64,000 nt of DNA from Paenibacillus montaniterrae (GCF_018403185.1 NZ_BOSE01000015.1:31776-95775); one strand, 5' to 3'; shown: positions 36,435-45,676, numbered from the stretch's first letter. The notes: generated from the sequence alone by a model not told the origin. A program made the numbers and translations.

Positions 36435-37886
36435 TTACCCCCGATTATGTTTTTTCCTGGTGCGAGTTCGCAGCGCCCACCATGGAACTCGAATCAAGGT
36501 TTTCAGCGCTTCATGTCTATTGTAAGGAGCAATTGGAGACAAATATGGCGTGCCAAAGGAATACAGGCTCGTTAAATGTAAGCCGATCAGTATTAAACCG
36601 ATTAAAATACCGTATAACCCTGCTATTGAGGCGCAAAGCAGCATAAAAAAGCGAAGCAAGCGCAGGGTGCCCGATAAATCCACAGACGGAATAATAAATG
36701 TGGAGATCGCTGTTCCCGCTACAACAATAACTGTAGGAGAAGAGATAATCCCTGCTCTTACTGCCGATTCCCCGATAACAAGAGCTCCCACGATACTGAT
36801 CGCCGAACCAACCGCACGCGGCATGCGAATGCCAGCCTCGCGCAAGCCTTCAAAGGTAAGCTCCATCAGCAGCGCTTCTATTAGAAGTGGAAACGGCACT
36901 CCTTCACGCGCAGACAGAATGCTGCTGAGCAATGGCGGGGGAATCATTTCAGGATGGAATAATAGCACGCCCACATAAAGTGCAGGGAAAACTAAAGCAA
37001 TAAATAAACCGACAAAGCGAATCCAGCGAACAAAGGTAGCTACAGGATATGCAATATAATAATCTTCCGGCGATTTCATTAAAAGAAAAAGCGTACAAGG
37101 CACGAGCAAAGCAAACGGCGTCCCGCTAACCAGGATTGCCACTCTGCCCGCAACAATGCCTTCTGCGACATCGTCTGGACGCTCCGTGCTGTAAACAGTA
37201 GGAAACAACGAGTAACGATTGTCTCTGATCAATTCCTCTATATAATTCGACTCTAATACGGAATCGATATTGATACGATTAATGCGGCTATGCACTTCCC
37301 CAACCAGCTTTACGGGAGCACGATCCTCCAAGTATACGATTAGCACAGAGGTATTGGTGACGCTGCCGACCACCAGTTGTTCTACACGGAGCTTTCTATT
37401 TACGATTCGCCGCCGAATTAGCGACACATTCACCTCAAGAGATTCAACAAATCCGTCTCGCGGCCCACGCACTACAACAGTTGATGAAGGCTCTTCAATG
37501 CTCCGCGTCTCATAGCCTATCGTTTCGACTGCAATGCAATGCTCGTATCCGTCCATTACAATGATCGTATTGCCAGCCAGTACATACTCTATCGCTTGAT
37601 CTATCGTTAAATCATGTGTTATTTTTTTCGCCGTTATTAAATCGCGAAGCAGGACATATAAATTTTTGTGCACTGAAAGATTGACGCTTCGGTTGTAAGA
37701 AAGCAATGGGGACAAAACACTTTCATCCAGTGTTTGAGAGTCAACCATCCCATTTAGCCAAATCGCTGCAACAGGAGCCTGCTGCACACCAATCGTAAAT
37801 TGGCGGACAGACAGATCAACACTATGACCAAGCTCGCTTGTTACTTTCCCTATTAATTCCTCAATACGATATTCAGCCGCTCTCAC
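36435..37886 (-). CDS. Spore germination receptor A subunit (GerA type)
   Basis: Seen: about 483 residues; a soluble N-terminal domain (to about 240), then five or so membrane helices and the conserved 'IPPPLLSSILSAREGVPFPLLIEALLMELTFEGLREAG' region (quoted here only by its ends; key Pro-Pro-Pro and Glu residues). The GTG at 37886 is preferred because AAGGGG lies 8 bases before it; a TTG 24 bases earlier would put that site inside the gene. Read with the promoter at 37924-37953, expression in the forespore is likely. The germinant is unknown. Confidence 0.93.
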   Translation of the reverse strand: MRAAEYRIEELIGKVTSELGHSVDLSVRQFTIGVQQAPVAAIWLNGMVDSQTLDESVLSPLLSYNRSVNLSVHKNLYVLLRDLITAKKITHDLTIDQAIEYVLAGNTIIVMDGYEHCIAVETIGYETRSIEEPSSTVVVRGPRDGFVESLEVNVSLIRRRIVNRKLRVEQLVVGSVTNTSVLIVYLEDRAPVKLVGEVHSRINRINIDSVLESNYIEELIRDNRYSLFPTVYSTERPDDVAEGIVAGRVAILVSGTPFALLVPCTLFLLMKSPEDYYIAYPVATFVRWIRFVGLFIALVFPALYVGVLLFHPEMIPPPLLSSILSAREGVPFPLLIEALLMELTFEGLREAGIRMPRAVGSAISIVGALVIGESAVRAGIISSPTVIVVAGTAISTFIIPSVDLSGTLRLLRFFMLLCASIAGLYGILIGLILIGLHLTSLYSFGTPYLSPIAPYNRHEALKTLIRVPWWALRTRTRKKHNRG

Positions 37887-37923
37887 GTGCTCAGCCCCTT
37901 CTCTGCACAAATAGATACTTTAT

Positions 37924-37953
37924 TAATATGGATAATTTAAGCATCATTCATGC
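37924..37953 (-). promoter_or_regulatory. Sigma-G promoter of the germination operon
   Basis: On the minus strand the -35 element GCATG (37949-37953), an 18-base spacer and the -10 element CATATTA (37924-37930) match the Bacillus sigma-G pattern GHATR-N17/18-CATWHTA at every position. Transcription would begin near 37917, about 31 bases before the GTG. Germination receptor operons are known sigma-G targets, so context agrees. Confidence 0.85.
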
Positions 37954-37967
37954 GGAGAATAGTCTTT

Positions 37968-39326
37968 TTATTTTCCTGTCATCTCCCTGCCGAGCTGCTG
38001 TCTTCTGCCAAAGCGGATGCTGTACATCATCCATGCGAGCATAATGGTTAGCCCTAGCACAAGATAAATATTGCTGTAAACATAGGAGTCTGGTAGAGCG
38101 TGAAGCGGACTAAGGCTGAAGGAAGCGCCTTGATCGACAATTTTGCTGTAAACGCCCGTAGAAACAGCACCGGCTAAAAAGTTAAGCATGGACAGCAGTC
38201 CCATGCCAACCCCCGTCTGCTCCTGCGGCAATGTTCTGGAAATCGTATTCGACAATGCGATTTGCATAAACATTTGCCCCACATTGCCGAAAATAAGGAA
38301 GGCTGCGAGCAGCACTGGAGGCATGCCTGCAAAAAGAAACAGCAGGAAAAAGCAAAGCAGCAGCAAGCCGCTGGCAAGCGAATACAGCGTACTGTTTCCT
38401 TTCACATCTGCCAATTTGCCTCCCTTGCGTCCCAAAAATGCCGAAACAGCAGCACCAGGCACCATCACAAAGCCGATCAGCCCAGGCGAAAGCTTATGAA
38501 CCTCTGCCAAAAGCTGAGGTGTAAGAAACGGCAGCGAATAGCCAACTGCGACAACGAGTACAGCGATCGCGAGCCCTAGTGTATAGCTGCTGTTGCGAAA
38601 CAAGCGAGGATTGACAAATGGCGCCTCTGCGGTGCGGATTCGTATAACAAACAACAGGAAAAATACCGCGCTTATCGCAGCCATAAGCCAGCTTTCAAAG
38701 GTAACAGCCAGCAGCAAACAAGCAACTGTGCCGGCCATCAATGCGCCGCCGAGCCAGTCCAGCCTTCCGCCATTACCCTGCTCATCGCTTAAATATTTGC
38801 GGTACATAGGCAGTGTAAATAAAAGCAGCAGCGGCAAGCAAAACAGCCAACGCCAATCAGCGAAGCTGACCAGCATAGCGGATACTACCGGACCAATCGC
38901 ACTGCCGATAGCCAGGCCTGTTGCCGTAATGCCAAGTGCCCATCCTCTTCTTTCTGCTGCGTAATATCGTACAGGCACAATCATCGCTGTTGCAGGAATA
39001 ACCGCTGCGCCGCATGCCTGCAAAATTCTTCCTAGCAGCACCATCCAGTAGGCTTGCGAAGCTAGTCCGATTAAGGAGCCAATACTGAAAAACACTAGAC
39101 CGAAGGTAATTAAACTTTTTAGCTTAAAAAGATCGGCTAATTTGCCATATACGGCGGAGCCAATCGCATAAATAAGCAAATAAATAGCCGACACCCAGCT
39201 CACTTGCGAATAAGAAAGCTGAAACTCCTCACTCATTTTCGGCAGAACAATATTAAACATCGTTGCACTCATGGAAGATAACACCATCGTTAATGCGAGT
39301 ATATAGATCAACCTGTTGGATTGCAT
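37968..39326 (-). CDS. MFS drug-type transporter (DHA2/TetL-like)
   Basis: Exporter with about 14 membrane helices. Seen: 452 residues from the ATG at 39326, motif A 'GKLADLFKLKS', motif C-like 'GLAIGSAIGPVVSAMLV', and 'FNIVLPKMSEEFQLSYSQVSWV' near the N-terminus as in TetL/QacA-type pumps. The ATG has AAAGGGTGAGAGG ahead; a GTG at 39335 is too close to that site. It is divergent from a LysR gene which probably controls it. The substrate is unknown. Confidence 0.92.
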   Translation of the reverse strand: MQSNRLIYILALTMVLSSMSATMFNIVLPKMSEEFQLSYSQVSWVSAIYLLIYAIGSAVYGKLADLFKLKSLITFGLVFFSIGSLIGLASQAYWMVLLGRILQACGAAVIPATAMIVPVRYYAAERRGWALGITATGLAIGSAIGPVVSAMLVSFADWRWLFCLPLLLLFTLPMYRKYLSDEQGNGGRLDWLGGALMAGTVACLLLAVTFESWLMAAISAVFFLLFVIRIRTAEAPFVNPRLFRNSSYTLGLAIAVLVVAVGYSLPFLTPQLLAEVHKLSPGLIGFVMVPGAAVSAFLGRKGGKLADVKGNSTLYSLASGLLLLCFFLLFLFAGMPPVLLAAFLIFGNVGQMFMQIALSNTISRTLPQEQTGVGMGLLSMLNFLAGAVSTGVYSKIVDQGASFSLSPLHALPDSYVYSNIYLVLGLTIMLAWMMYSIRFGRRQQLGREMTGK

Positions 39327-39403
39327 TCCTCTCACCCTTTCTTTTTGCTACACATTATTTTACAATGTGATATAGATAATGAATAATATATATTTATCAA
39401 TGT

Positions 39404-39427
39404 TTTCATAACCTATAGTATATGAAA
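39404..39427. promoter_or_regulatory. Candidate LysR operator between the MFS and LysR genes
   Basis: TTTCATA (39404-39410) and TATGAAA (39421-39427) form a perfect inverted repeat with a 10-base spacer, 15 bases before the LysR start and in the shared divergent promoter region. Confidence 0.55.
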
Positions 39428-39441
39428 AAGAGGTGATGAGC

Positions 39442-40323
39442 TTGGAACTGCTGCAGTTGCAATATTTTCGCACAACCGCCAGATTGGAGCACATGACTAA
39501 AGCTGCTGAACAGCTTCATATTGCACAGCCTGCGCTTAGCAAAACGATTTCCCGGCTGGAGGAGGATCTCGGCGTGCCGCTGTTCGACCGTGCTAATCGG
39601 CAAATTAGACTGAACGCTTTCGGCAAAGCCTTTCTTAGCAAGGTTGAAGCTGCATTGTCGCTGCTGGAGGAAGGACAACAGGAAGTAACCGATATGGCGG
39701 GCCTGGAACGCGGAACGATCAGCATCGCTACCAATGTATTGAATCGGTTAACGCCGGCAATTGTTGCATTCCGCGAGCAGTATCCGGAAGTTCGTTTTCG
39801 CATCAATCAGATCGCTCCTGCTGAAACCTCTACCATCGCTGATCTGCTCGATCAGGGTAGTGTCGATCTCGGATTTGGACCGATGTCTTTAGACAAGCAA
39901 GGTATCCAGGTGCTGCCTGTGCTGCAGGCTGAAGTATTTCTTGCCGTACCGCGCGGACATCGACTTGAGCATGAGAGCAGCATTGTACTCCAGCAGGTGG
40001 CAGAGGACCCGTTTATTGAATATAAGGTCGGGCACCCTTTTCGTGAAATAAACGATGAAATAAGCCGCAAGGCAGGCATTCAGCGAACAATTGTCTGTGA
40101 AGTAGAGGAGCCTGCTGCGCTAGGCAGTCTGGTAGAGGCTGGCTTAGGGGTTGCTTTCGTGCCGGGCTGCAAAGGGGATGAAATTCCTCAGTTTACTCGA
40201 TTACACATTGAGGGAACAGATAATAGACGCGCCTTTTCCGTTGCGTGGAACGAAACGCGCTATCAATCCAAGGCAGCAAGCGCTTTTCAACAATTTCTCG
40301 TCGAGTACTTTGCTGATAAATAA
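39442..40323 (+). CDS. LysR family regulator
   Basis: 294 residues or so: N-terminal winged helix ('LELLQLQYFRTTARLEHMT', 'LHIAQPALSKTISRLEEDLGVPLFDR') and a two-lobe periplasmic-binding-like effector domain ('GTISIATNVLNRLTPAIVAF'). A TTG at 39442 is preferred as start, since AGAGGTGA ends 6 bases earlier and family members begin 'MELLQLQYF'; a GTG at 39433 and ATG at 39436 lie inside that site. It probably regulates the divergent MFS gene. Confidence 0.92.
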   Translation: MELLQLQYFRTTARLEHMTKAAEQLHIAQPALSKTISRLEEDLGVPLFDRANRQIRLNAFGKAFLSKVEAALSLLEEGQQEVTDMAGLERGTISIATNVLNRLTPAIVAFREQYPEVRFRINQIAPAETSTIADLLDQGSVDLGFGPMSLDKQGIQVLPVLQAEVFLAVPRGHRLEHESSIVLQQVAEDPFIEYKVGHPFREINDEISRKAGIQRTIVCEVEEPAALGSLVEAGLGVAFVPGCKGDEIPQFTRLHIEGTDNRRAFSVAWNETRYQSKAASAFQQFLVEYFADK

Positions 40324-40344
40324 GCTAATGCTTCTAATTGCAGA

Positions 40345-40373
40345 TTGACAGGAAATGTATAATCAAGTATGCT
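40345..40373 (+). promoter_or_regulatory. Predicted promoter of the TetR gene
   Basis: TTGACA (40345-40350), 17 bases, then TATGCT (40368-40373). This places the transcript start near 40380, only 5 bases before the ATG at 40385, which bears on the start choice for the gene. Confidence 0.55.
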
Positions 40374-40384
40374 GAATTTATAAA

Positions 40385-41125
40385 ATGACAACGTGTCTTT
40401 TTTGTGAGGAGGTCAATCCAATACCTAAGGTTAGCGATCAATATACACAAAATAAAATAAACACGATTCTCGATACCGCCGAGCAGCTGCTAATGCAAAG
40501 ACCACTATACAAAATCAATATGAAAGACATCGTAAGGGAAACGGGCTTCAGTCAAGGCGGAGTTTATAAATATTTCTCCAATATTGAGGAAGTGTGGCTG
40601 GCGCTTGCCAGACGCTACGAGCTGTCCAGCAACTTCAATGGCTTCCTTGAGCAATTATTCGCATTGCAGCTGCCTCCCAAAGCGACAATCAAGCGTATAT
40701 TCGACTTTTTGACACAGGAAATAATAAAATCGTTGGACAGCGGCTTCAGCAAGCTGTCGCTTGAATTCAATGCGATTTATGCCAGCCAGCTTGAGCAGCT
40801 GCAAGCCAAGCAATTAGCCCATCATATGGAGCAAAACGAGCAGTATGGATACAACTATTTCTTTGAGCAGATGACGCAGTATATAAGCCAATGCGAGCAA
40901 AAGGGGTTATTAAAGCCGCTGCAGGCTATTCCCAGCATCATTCTCTATATTCAAGTGACTCTCGATGGCATTGTGCGAAATGCGACGATCGAGCGCTACT
41001 TGCCTGCGGAGTATTTGGATCCGGAGCAATATCAAATCAGTAATTTGCTCGAATCGATGATAAATAATCTCTATATATTTACGATGAGTCTGCTTGGTGA
41101 AACCGACATGCTTGCACCTAAATAA
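40385..41125 (+). CDS. TetR family repressor, possible ATA start at 40421
   Basis: 246 residues from the ATG or about 234 from codon 13. Seen: helix-turn-helix 'INMKDIVRETGFSQGGVYKYFSNIEEVW' and an all-helical ligand domain. The ATG at 40385 has no ribosome site and would lie on a 5-base leader, whereas a strong GAGGAGGT sits 7-8 bases before an ATA codon at 40421; reading from there gives the family-like 'IPKVSDQYTQNKI'. A non-standard start is therefore likely but not proven. It is followed 23 bases later by the sensor-domain gene, the probable target. Confidence 0.9.
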   Translation: MTTCLFCEEVNPIPKVSDQYTQNKINTILDTAEQLLMQRPLYKINMKDIVRETGFSQGGVYKYFSNIEEVWLALARRYELSSNFNGFLEQLFALQLPPKATIKRIFDFLTQEIIKSLDSGFSKLSLEFNAIYASQLEQLQAKQLAHHMEQNEQYGYNYFFEQMTQYISQCEQKGLLKPLQAIPSIILYIQVTLDGIVRNATIERYLPAEYLDPEQYQISNLLESMINNLYIFTMSLLGETDMLAPK

Positions 41126-41148
41126 TTGGAATGAAAGGATTAACGAAG

Positions 41149-41766
41149 ATGAACATTAATCGTGCGGTAAAAGCGTGGAAAAATATGATGATGTTGTTCC
41201 CGAAAGGAATGATCTCATTCGTGTGGATTGTGAGTGGGCTTTGTCTTGGACTATCGTTGCTCATCGTCTGGGTTGGCATTCCGATTCTGATCCTTACGCT
41301 AGTACCCGCTCGTCGAATGCTGGAGCTGGAGGAAAAACAGCAGGCTGGCGAGAAGCAGGAGCTTGCAGAGCATCATGCTCTATCGCTGCGTGAAGCGTTC
41401 GCAGCCGACAGCTGGCGTGTGCTACTAAAGCTTCTAAGTGAAAAACGAACGTATCTGGCTATCCTATTTGGAATTGGACAATTGCCGGTCAGCATCGCAG
41501 CCTTAACACTCGCTTTAACCTTGCCAATTGCTGCATTTGGCGTATTGCTTTCCCCTTTAAGCTATATGCTGAACTCATTGCTGTTTGGCTTCCAATTCGA
41601 CACCTTGGATGTCGTGCTCGCTCCGCTGTTTGCATGGGCGACTCCATTTCAACGCTCCTGGATCGCAGCAGCAATAGGACTCGCCTTGGTGCTGCTATTG
41701 CCAATCATCTTCCATGCATTAGGGCAATGCTATCGCCGCTGGGTGTCGGTCTGCTGCAGCCCTTAA
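41149..41766 (+). CDS. Membrane sensor-domain protein without an output domain
   Basis: 205 residues. About four to five membrane helices ('GMISFVWIVSGLCLGLSLLIVWVGIPILILTLVPARR' by its ends, 'YLAILFGIGQLPVSIAALTLALTLPIAAFGVLLSPL' by its ends) match the putative sensor domain that elsewhere precedes histidine kinases; here it stands alone. AAAGGA lies 9 bases before the ATG at 41149. It follows a TetR gene and ends at a strong terminator, so the pair forms an operon. Role unknown. Confidence 0.78.
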   Translation: MNINRAVKAWKNMMMLFPKGMISFVWIVSGLCLGLSLLIVWVGIPILILTLVPARRMLELEEKQQAGEKQELAEHHALSLREAFAADSWRVLLKLLSEKRTYLAILFGIGQLPVSIAALTLALTLPIAAFGVLLSPLSYMLNSLLFGFQFDTLDVVLAPLFAWATPFQRSWIAAAIGLALVLLLPIIFHALGQCYRRWVSVCCSP

Positions 41767-41821
41767 AAGCCCGGTCTTGAAAACGATGCTGTTTGTTGCA
41801 GCGTAGTCAAAGCCGGGCTTT
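41766..41821. terminator. Bidirectional terminator between the sensor-domain gene and pstB
   Basis: AAAGCCCGG (41766-41774) and CCGGGCTTT (41813-41821) form a perfect stem with an inner imperfect stem. It begins within the stop codon of the plus-strand gene and ends 35 bases before the end of pstB on the other strand. Confidence 0.85.
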
Positions 41822-41855
41822 ATGAAAATGTGCTTCAGGTTCTGCTGTGATCTCA

Positions 41856-42674
41856 TTAACCGAAGCGTCCACTAACATAATCTTCGGTACGCTTGTCGTT
41901 AGGATTGGAGAAAATTTTAACCGTTTGATCAAACTCGATCAGCTTGCCATTTAAGAAAAATGCTGTCTTATCCGAAATACGAGCTGCCTGCTGCATGTTA
42001 TGAGTGACGATGACGATCGTATATTGTGTCTTTAACTGCTGAATCAATTCCTCAATCTTCGCTGTAGAAATCGGGTCCAGGGCCGAGGTCGGTTCGTCCA
42101 TCAGAATGACTTCCGGCTCAAATGCCAGCGTACGCGCAATGCATAGACGCTGCTGCTGACCACCGGATAAACCATATGCGTCTTTATGCAGACGATCCTT
42201 CACTTCATCCCAGATTGCCGCGCCACGCAAGCTTCTTTCCACGATTTCATCAAGCACCTGCTTTTTGCGAATACCGTGAACGCGCGGGCCATACACAACA
42301 TTTTCATAAATCGACTTTGGCAACGGATTCGGCTTCTGAAATACCATCCCGACCTGCGTACGCAGCTCCTCTACCGAATACTCGCTAAAAATATTGCGAC
42401 CGCGATAAATAATTTCACCCTTCGTTTTAACGCTGTCGTTTAATTCAATCATACGATTCAACGTCTTAATATAGGTGGACTTTCCGCAGCCGGAAGGGCC
42501 GATGATCGCCGTCACCTGATTTTCCTGAACGTCCATGTTAATATCGTATAAAGCCTGTGAATCACCGTACCATAAATCGAGACCCTTCGTTTGAATGACG
42601 CTAGGCTTGCTCTCAATTTCATGACCTTCTGATACTGCCGAATTCTGGAGATGCTCCGTAACAGCTTGATTCAT
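41856..42674 (-). CDS. pstB: Phosphate ABC transporter ATPase PstB
   Basis: Powers phosphate uptake through PstC/PstA. Seen: 272 residues (usual about 250-270), Walker A 'GPSGCGKST', signature 'LSGGQQQRLCIARTLA', Walker B 'VILMDEPTSALDP', H-loop 'VTHN'. It is the last gene of pstSCAB, 17 bases after pstA. No phoU gene follows; the strand-opposed terminator closes the operon. Confidence 0.97.
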   Translation of the reverse strand: MNQAVTEHLQNSAVSEGHEIESKPSVIQTKGLDLWYGDSQALYDINMDVQENQVTAIIGPSGCGKSTYIKTLNRMIELNDSVKTKGEIIYRGRNIFSEYSVEELRTQVGMVFQKPNPLPKSIYENVVYGPRVHGIRKKQVLDEIVERSLRGAAIWDEVKDRLHKDAYGLSGGQQQRLCIARTLAFEPEVILMDEPTSALDPISTAKIEELIQQLKTQYTIVIVTHNMQQAARISDKTAFFLNGKLIEFDQTVKIFSNPNDKRTEDYVSGRFG

Positions 42675-42691
42675 GATTCACCCCTCCATTC

Positions 42692-43564
42692 TTAGTAGCG
42701 CTTCTGATATTTGTTGCGAATAAAGATTGCCAAAGAGTTCATAGCGAACAAAATAACGAGCAGTACAATAATCGTTGCAGCTGCCAAATTAGCGTATTCC
42801 TGAACCAAAACAGCATCCAGCGTCCAGTAATAGATCTGGATCGGAAGCGCCGTAAAATCAGACATCAATGAATTGGGAATCGGCATAATCAATACTGGTA
42901 TGCCCAATACGACTAGCGGAGCCGTTTCACCGATTGCGCGTGATAGCGACAATATAAAACCGGTTAATATCCCCGGCAAAGCAGCCGGCAGCACAACTCT
43001 GCGAACCGTTTGCCACTTCGTTGCTCCCATTCCGTAGGAAGCTTCACGCAAATATTGCGGCACAGCTCGGATCGCCTCCTGACTGGCTACGACGACAATC
43101 GGCAGCACCAGCAGCGACATTGTTAGTCCACCCGCTAAAATACTGGAGCCGAGATTAAACATTCTGGAGAAAACCGCTAAGCCCAGCAAACCGAAAATAA
43201 CAGAAGGCACACCAGCCAGATTGGAAATATTGACTTGAATAAAATTGCGAAGCTTGCTTTTTTTAGCGTACTCCTCCAAGTAAATGGCAGTACATACGCC
43301 AAGAATCATCGTTACCGGACCAACAACGACCATCAGCAGCACTGTTCCCACTATGACGCCCAAAATACCGGCACGCTCTGGATTAAGTGAAAGCTTGCCC
43401 GACAGGAACTGCCAATCTAGCCAGCTGGCTCCTTGCGTCACGACTTGATAAATCAAGATTCCCAGCACAAGCAGGGCAAACATCGTTGCAAGGAAAAACA
43501 GGTTTTTCATTGATTTGTCCATCGTTTGACGGAGCATAATTCTTTGATTGCGACCGCTTTTCAT
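42692..43564 (-). CDS. pstA: Phosphate ABC transporter permease PstA
   Basis: 290 residues, six membrane helices, 'GASYGMGATKWQTVRRVVLPAALPGILTGFILSLSRAIGETAPL' region (key EAA-loop Gly and the conserved Arg-Ala-Ile-Gly-Glu-Thr) at about 180-225. Partner of PstC. The ATG lies 2 bases after the pstC stop, which suggests translational coupling. In the transporter the conserved Arg and Glu of this region are important for phosphate passage. Confidence 0.96.
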   Translation of the reverse strand: MKSGRNQRIMLRQTMDKSMKNLFFLATMFALLVLGILIYQVVTQGASWLDWQFLSGKLSLNPERAGILGVIVGTVLLMVVVGPVTMILGVCTAIYLEEYAKKSKLRNFIQVNISNLAGVPSVIFGLLGLAVFSRMFNLGSSILAGGLTMSLLVLPIVVVASQEAIRAVPQYLREASYGMGATKWQTVRRVVLPAALPGILTGFILSLSRAIGETAPLVVLGIPVLIMPIPNSLMSDFTALPIQIYYWTLDAVLVQEYANLAAATIIVLLVILFAMNSLAIFIRNKYQKRY

Positions 43565-43566
43565 GA

Positions 43567-44505
43567 TTAATAGCCCTCCCTGAATTTACGTGAAATATAA
43601 CCGGCAACCAGGTTCATGATAAGCGTAAAGACAAACAAGGTTAATCCTACGGCATACAAGCTGTAATAGCCAATTGTGCCGCTTCCTGCGTCACCACTTG
43701 TAAATTCAACAATATATGCTGTCATCGTCTGCATAGACTGAGTAATGTCAAAGGTAAAGTTTTTGGAGCTGCCGCTCGCAATGGTTACAATCATCGTCTC
43801 TCCGATCGCTCTGGAGACTGCCAATACGAAGGATGCAATAATCCCGGACAAAGCCGCAGGAATAATGACCTTAAACGTCATTTCCAGCTTCGTTGATCCT
43901 AATGCGAGTGCTCCCTCACGCATAGAGTTTGGAACAGAGCTCATGGCGTCCTCAGAAAGAGAGGTTACTAAAGGAATAATCATAATCCCCATTACAATAC
44001 CGGGACTTAATGCGTTCTTTGCTCCCAAGCTTGGAATGATGTGAGTCAACAAAGGTGTTACAAAGGAGTATGCAAAAAATCCGTATACAATGGTAGGAAT
44101 TCCCGCTACAACTTCCATTAGCGGCTTCACTATTTTTCTTACACGCGCCGAAGCGTATTCACTCAAATAAATGGCAGATGTAAGGCCAATTGGAATCGCG
44201 ACGCACATCGCGATTAATGATGTAATAATCGTACCGTTAATTAACGGCAATATACCGAATTTTGGATCAGTATGGCTGAGCGGAGATAAGTTGGTGCTGC
44301 CAAAAAATTCCCAGAACGGAACTTGCTTAAAAAACATCGCTGCATCAAAGACCAAGGACAATACAATACCTACTGTTGTAAGTACGGAGATAAGAGCGGC
44401 AATGAACAATGAAACCGGCGCAACCTTCTCCAATTTGAAAGGTCTTTTCTTTCTGCGGGCGATATTCTGTTGAATCTGCTCCCTGACGCTTATGTGCTTA
44501 TCCAT
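43567..44505 (-). CDS. pstC: Phosphate ABC transporter permease PstC
   Basis: 312 residues from the ATG at 44505, six membrane helices, 'GALALGSTKLEMTFKVIIPAALSG' EAA-type loop and 'LAVSRAIGETMIVTIASG'. GGAAGGTGG lies 10 bases before the ATG; a TTG at 44526 would lie on the site itself. It forms the membrane channel with PstA and is separated from pstS by 121 bases containing a hairpin. Confidence 0.96.
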   Translation of the reverse strand: MDKHISVREQIQQNIARRKKRPFKLEKVAPVSLFIAALISVLTTVGIVLSLVFDAAMFFKQVPFWEFFGSTNLSPLSHTDPKFGILPLINGTIITSLIAMCVAIPIGLTSAIYLSEYASARVRKIVKPLMEVVAGIPTIVYGFFAYSFVTPLLTHIIPSLGAKNALSPGIVMGIMIIPLVTSLSEDAMSSVPNSMREGALALGSTKLEMTFKVIIPAALSGIIASFVLAVSRAIGETMIVTIASGSSKNFTFDITQSMQTMTAYIVEFTSGDAGSGTIGYYSLYAVGLTLFVFTLIMNLVAGYISRKFREGY

Positions 44506-44565
44506 AAAGGGTATGCCACCTTCCAAAGCAACTTTTTACTAATTCTACTCTTGAAACAAGCAAGA

Positions 44566-44593
44566 AGATGAGAGCATGCAAAGTCTCTCATCT
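44566..44593 (-). promoter_or_regulatory. Intercistronic hairpin between pstS and pstC
   Basis: Perfect 9-bp arms AGATGAGAG (44566-44574) and CTCTCATCT (44585-44593) with a 10-base loop, located 33 bases beyond the pstS stop. No T run follows, so it is more likely an mRNA-stabilising or attenuating stem that lets pstS be made in excess of pstCAB. Confidence 0.6.
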
Positions 44594-44626
44594 CCCGCCA
44601 ATACTATTAACGATTGATTCAATGCA

Positions 44627-45676
44627 TTATTTCAATGCTTCAAGTTGAGCTTTATATTCTGCATAAACCGAATCTGGAAGTGGAGCAAATCCAGCTTCGC
44701 CCGCAAATTGTCCTGCAGCATCCATTACATATTTAGCAAAATCAAGCACTTGCGGTTTTTCTAATGCATACGGTCCATACAGGTAAGTGAACACTGGACG
44801 AGTGAAACCTGCATACTCAAGATCTTCACCGATTGTTTCCAGGCTTGGCTCAACTGGGCCATTACCGAAGTCAACCTTAACTGCTGTTAGCTTATCTGTA
44901 TTAGTCGTATAGTAACCAAATCCGAAGAACGCAATTGCATTTTTATCTTTTGATACAAGGTCAACAAGCGTTGAATATTCTTGTTGCAGATTTGCAGTCG
45001 TTACCATTGGTTCTTTGCCAAGGATTACTTCAGAGAAAAACTCATAAGTTCCGTGGTTTTCGTTCGGGCCATAGAAGTTGATTTGCTCAGCTGGCCATTC
45101 TGGGCGGATATCAGACCATTTTACAACATCGTCAGCAGCATAATGACCAGACAAGTACATATTTACGATTTCTTCTTTAGTCATTTCAGTTGCCCAGTCG
45201 TTTTCTTTGTTGATAACCATTGTCAAACCGTCGTAAGCAAGACGGAATTCAAGAACATCTTCACCTACTACCAAGCCTTTAGCTTCAAGCTCAGCTGCTT
45301 CTTCATCTTTAATTTTTCTGGAAGCATTAGCGAAATCAAGCTCGCCTGGAATGAACTTTTGGAAACCTGCAGAAGAACCTGCACGACCTACTTGCACACT
45401 CACATTTTCTTGTACTGTAGACATATATTCCTCAGAAATAAGAGCCATTAGCGGATATACTGTACCTGAACCGTCAACGATAACTTGTCCAGACAATTCT
45501 GGAGCTTTAGATTCTTCAGGTGCTGGTGTGCTTTCAGCAGAATTTTGACCACCTGTATTTCCTTGTGTATTCGTGTTTCCAGCATTACCACCATTGTTAC
45601 CTCCGCACGCTGCAACAAACGCCATAACGAAGACAAGCATCAATGGGACCCCTAATGTCTTTAATATTTTTTTCAT
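44627..45676 (-). CDS. pstS: Phosphate-binding lipoprotein PstS
   Basis: Captures phosphate outside the membrane. Seen: 349 residues from the ATG at 45676, lipobox 'VAAC' (about Cys24), Asn/Gly/Gln-rich linker, phosphate-site stretches 'DGSGTVYPLM' and 'RAGSSAGFQKF', plus 'ENHGTYEFFSE'. AAGGAGG lies 11 bases before that ATG; the longer frame from 45712 starts inside the promoter region. It leads the pstSCAB operon, with PhoP boxes upstream. Confidence 0.96.
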   Translation of the reverse strand: MKKILKTLGVPLMLVFVMAFVAACGGNNGGNAGNTNTQGNTGGQNSAESTPAPEESKAPELSGQVIVDGSGTVYPLMALISEEYMSTVQENVSVQVGRAGSSAGFQKFIPGELDFANASRKIKDEEAAELEAKGLVVGEDVLEFRLAYDGLTMVINKENDWATEMTKEEIVNMYLSGHYAADDVVKWSDIRPEWPAEQINFYGPNENHGTYEFFSEVILGKEPMVTTANLQQEYSTLVDLVSKDKNAIAFFGFGYYTTNTDKLTAVKVDFGNGPVEPSLETIGEDLEYAGFTRPVFTYLYGPYALEKPQVLDFAKYVMDAAGQFAGEAGFAPLPDSVYAEYKAQLEALK

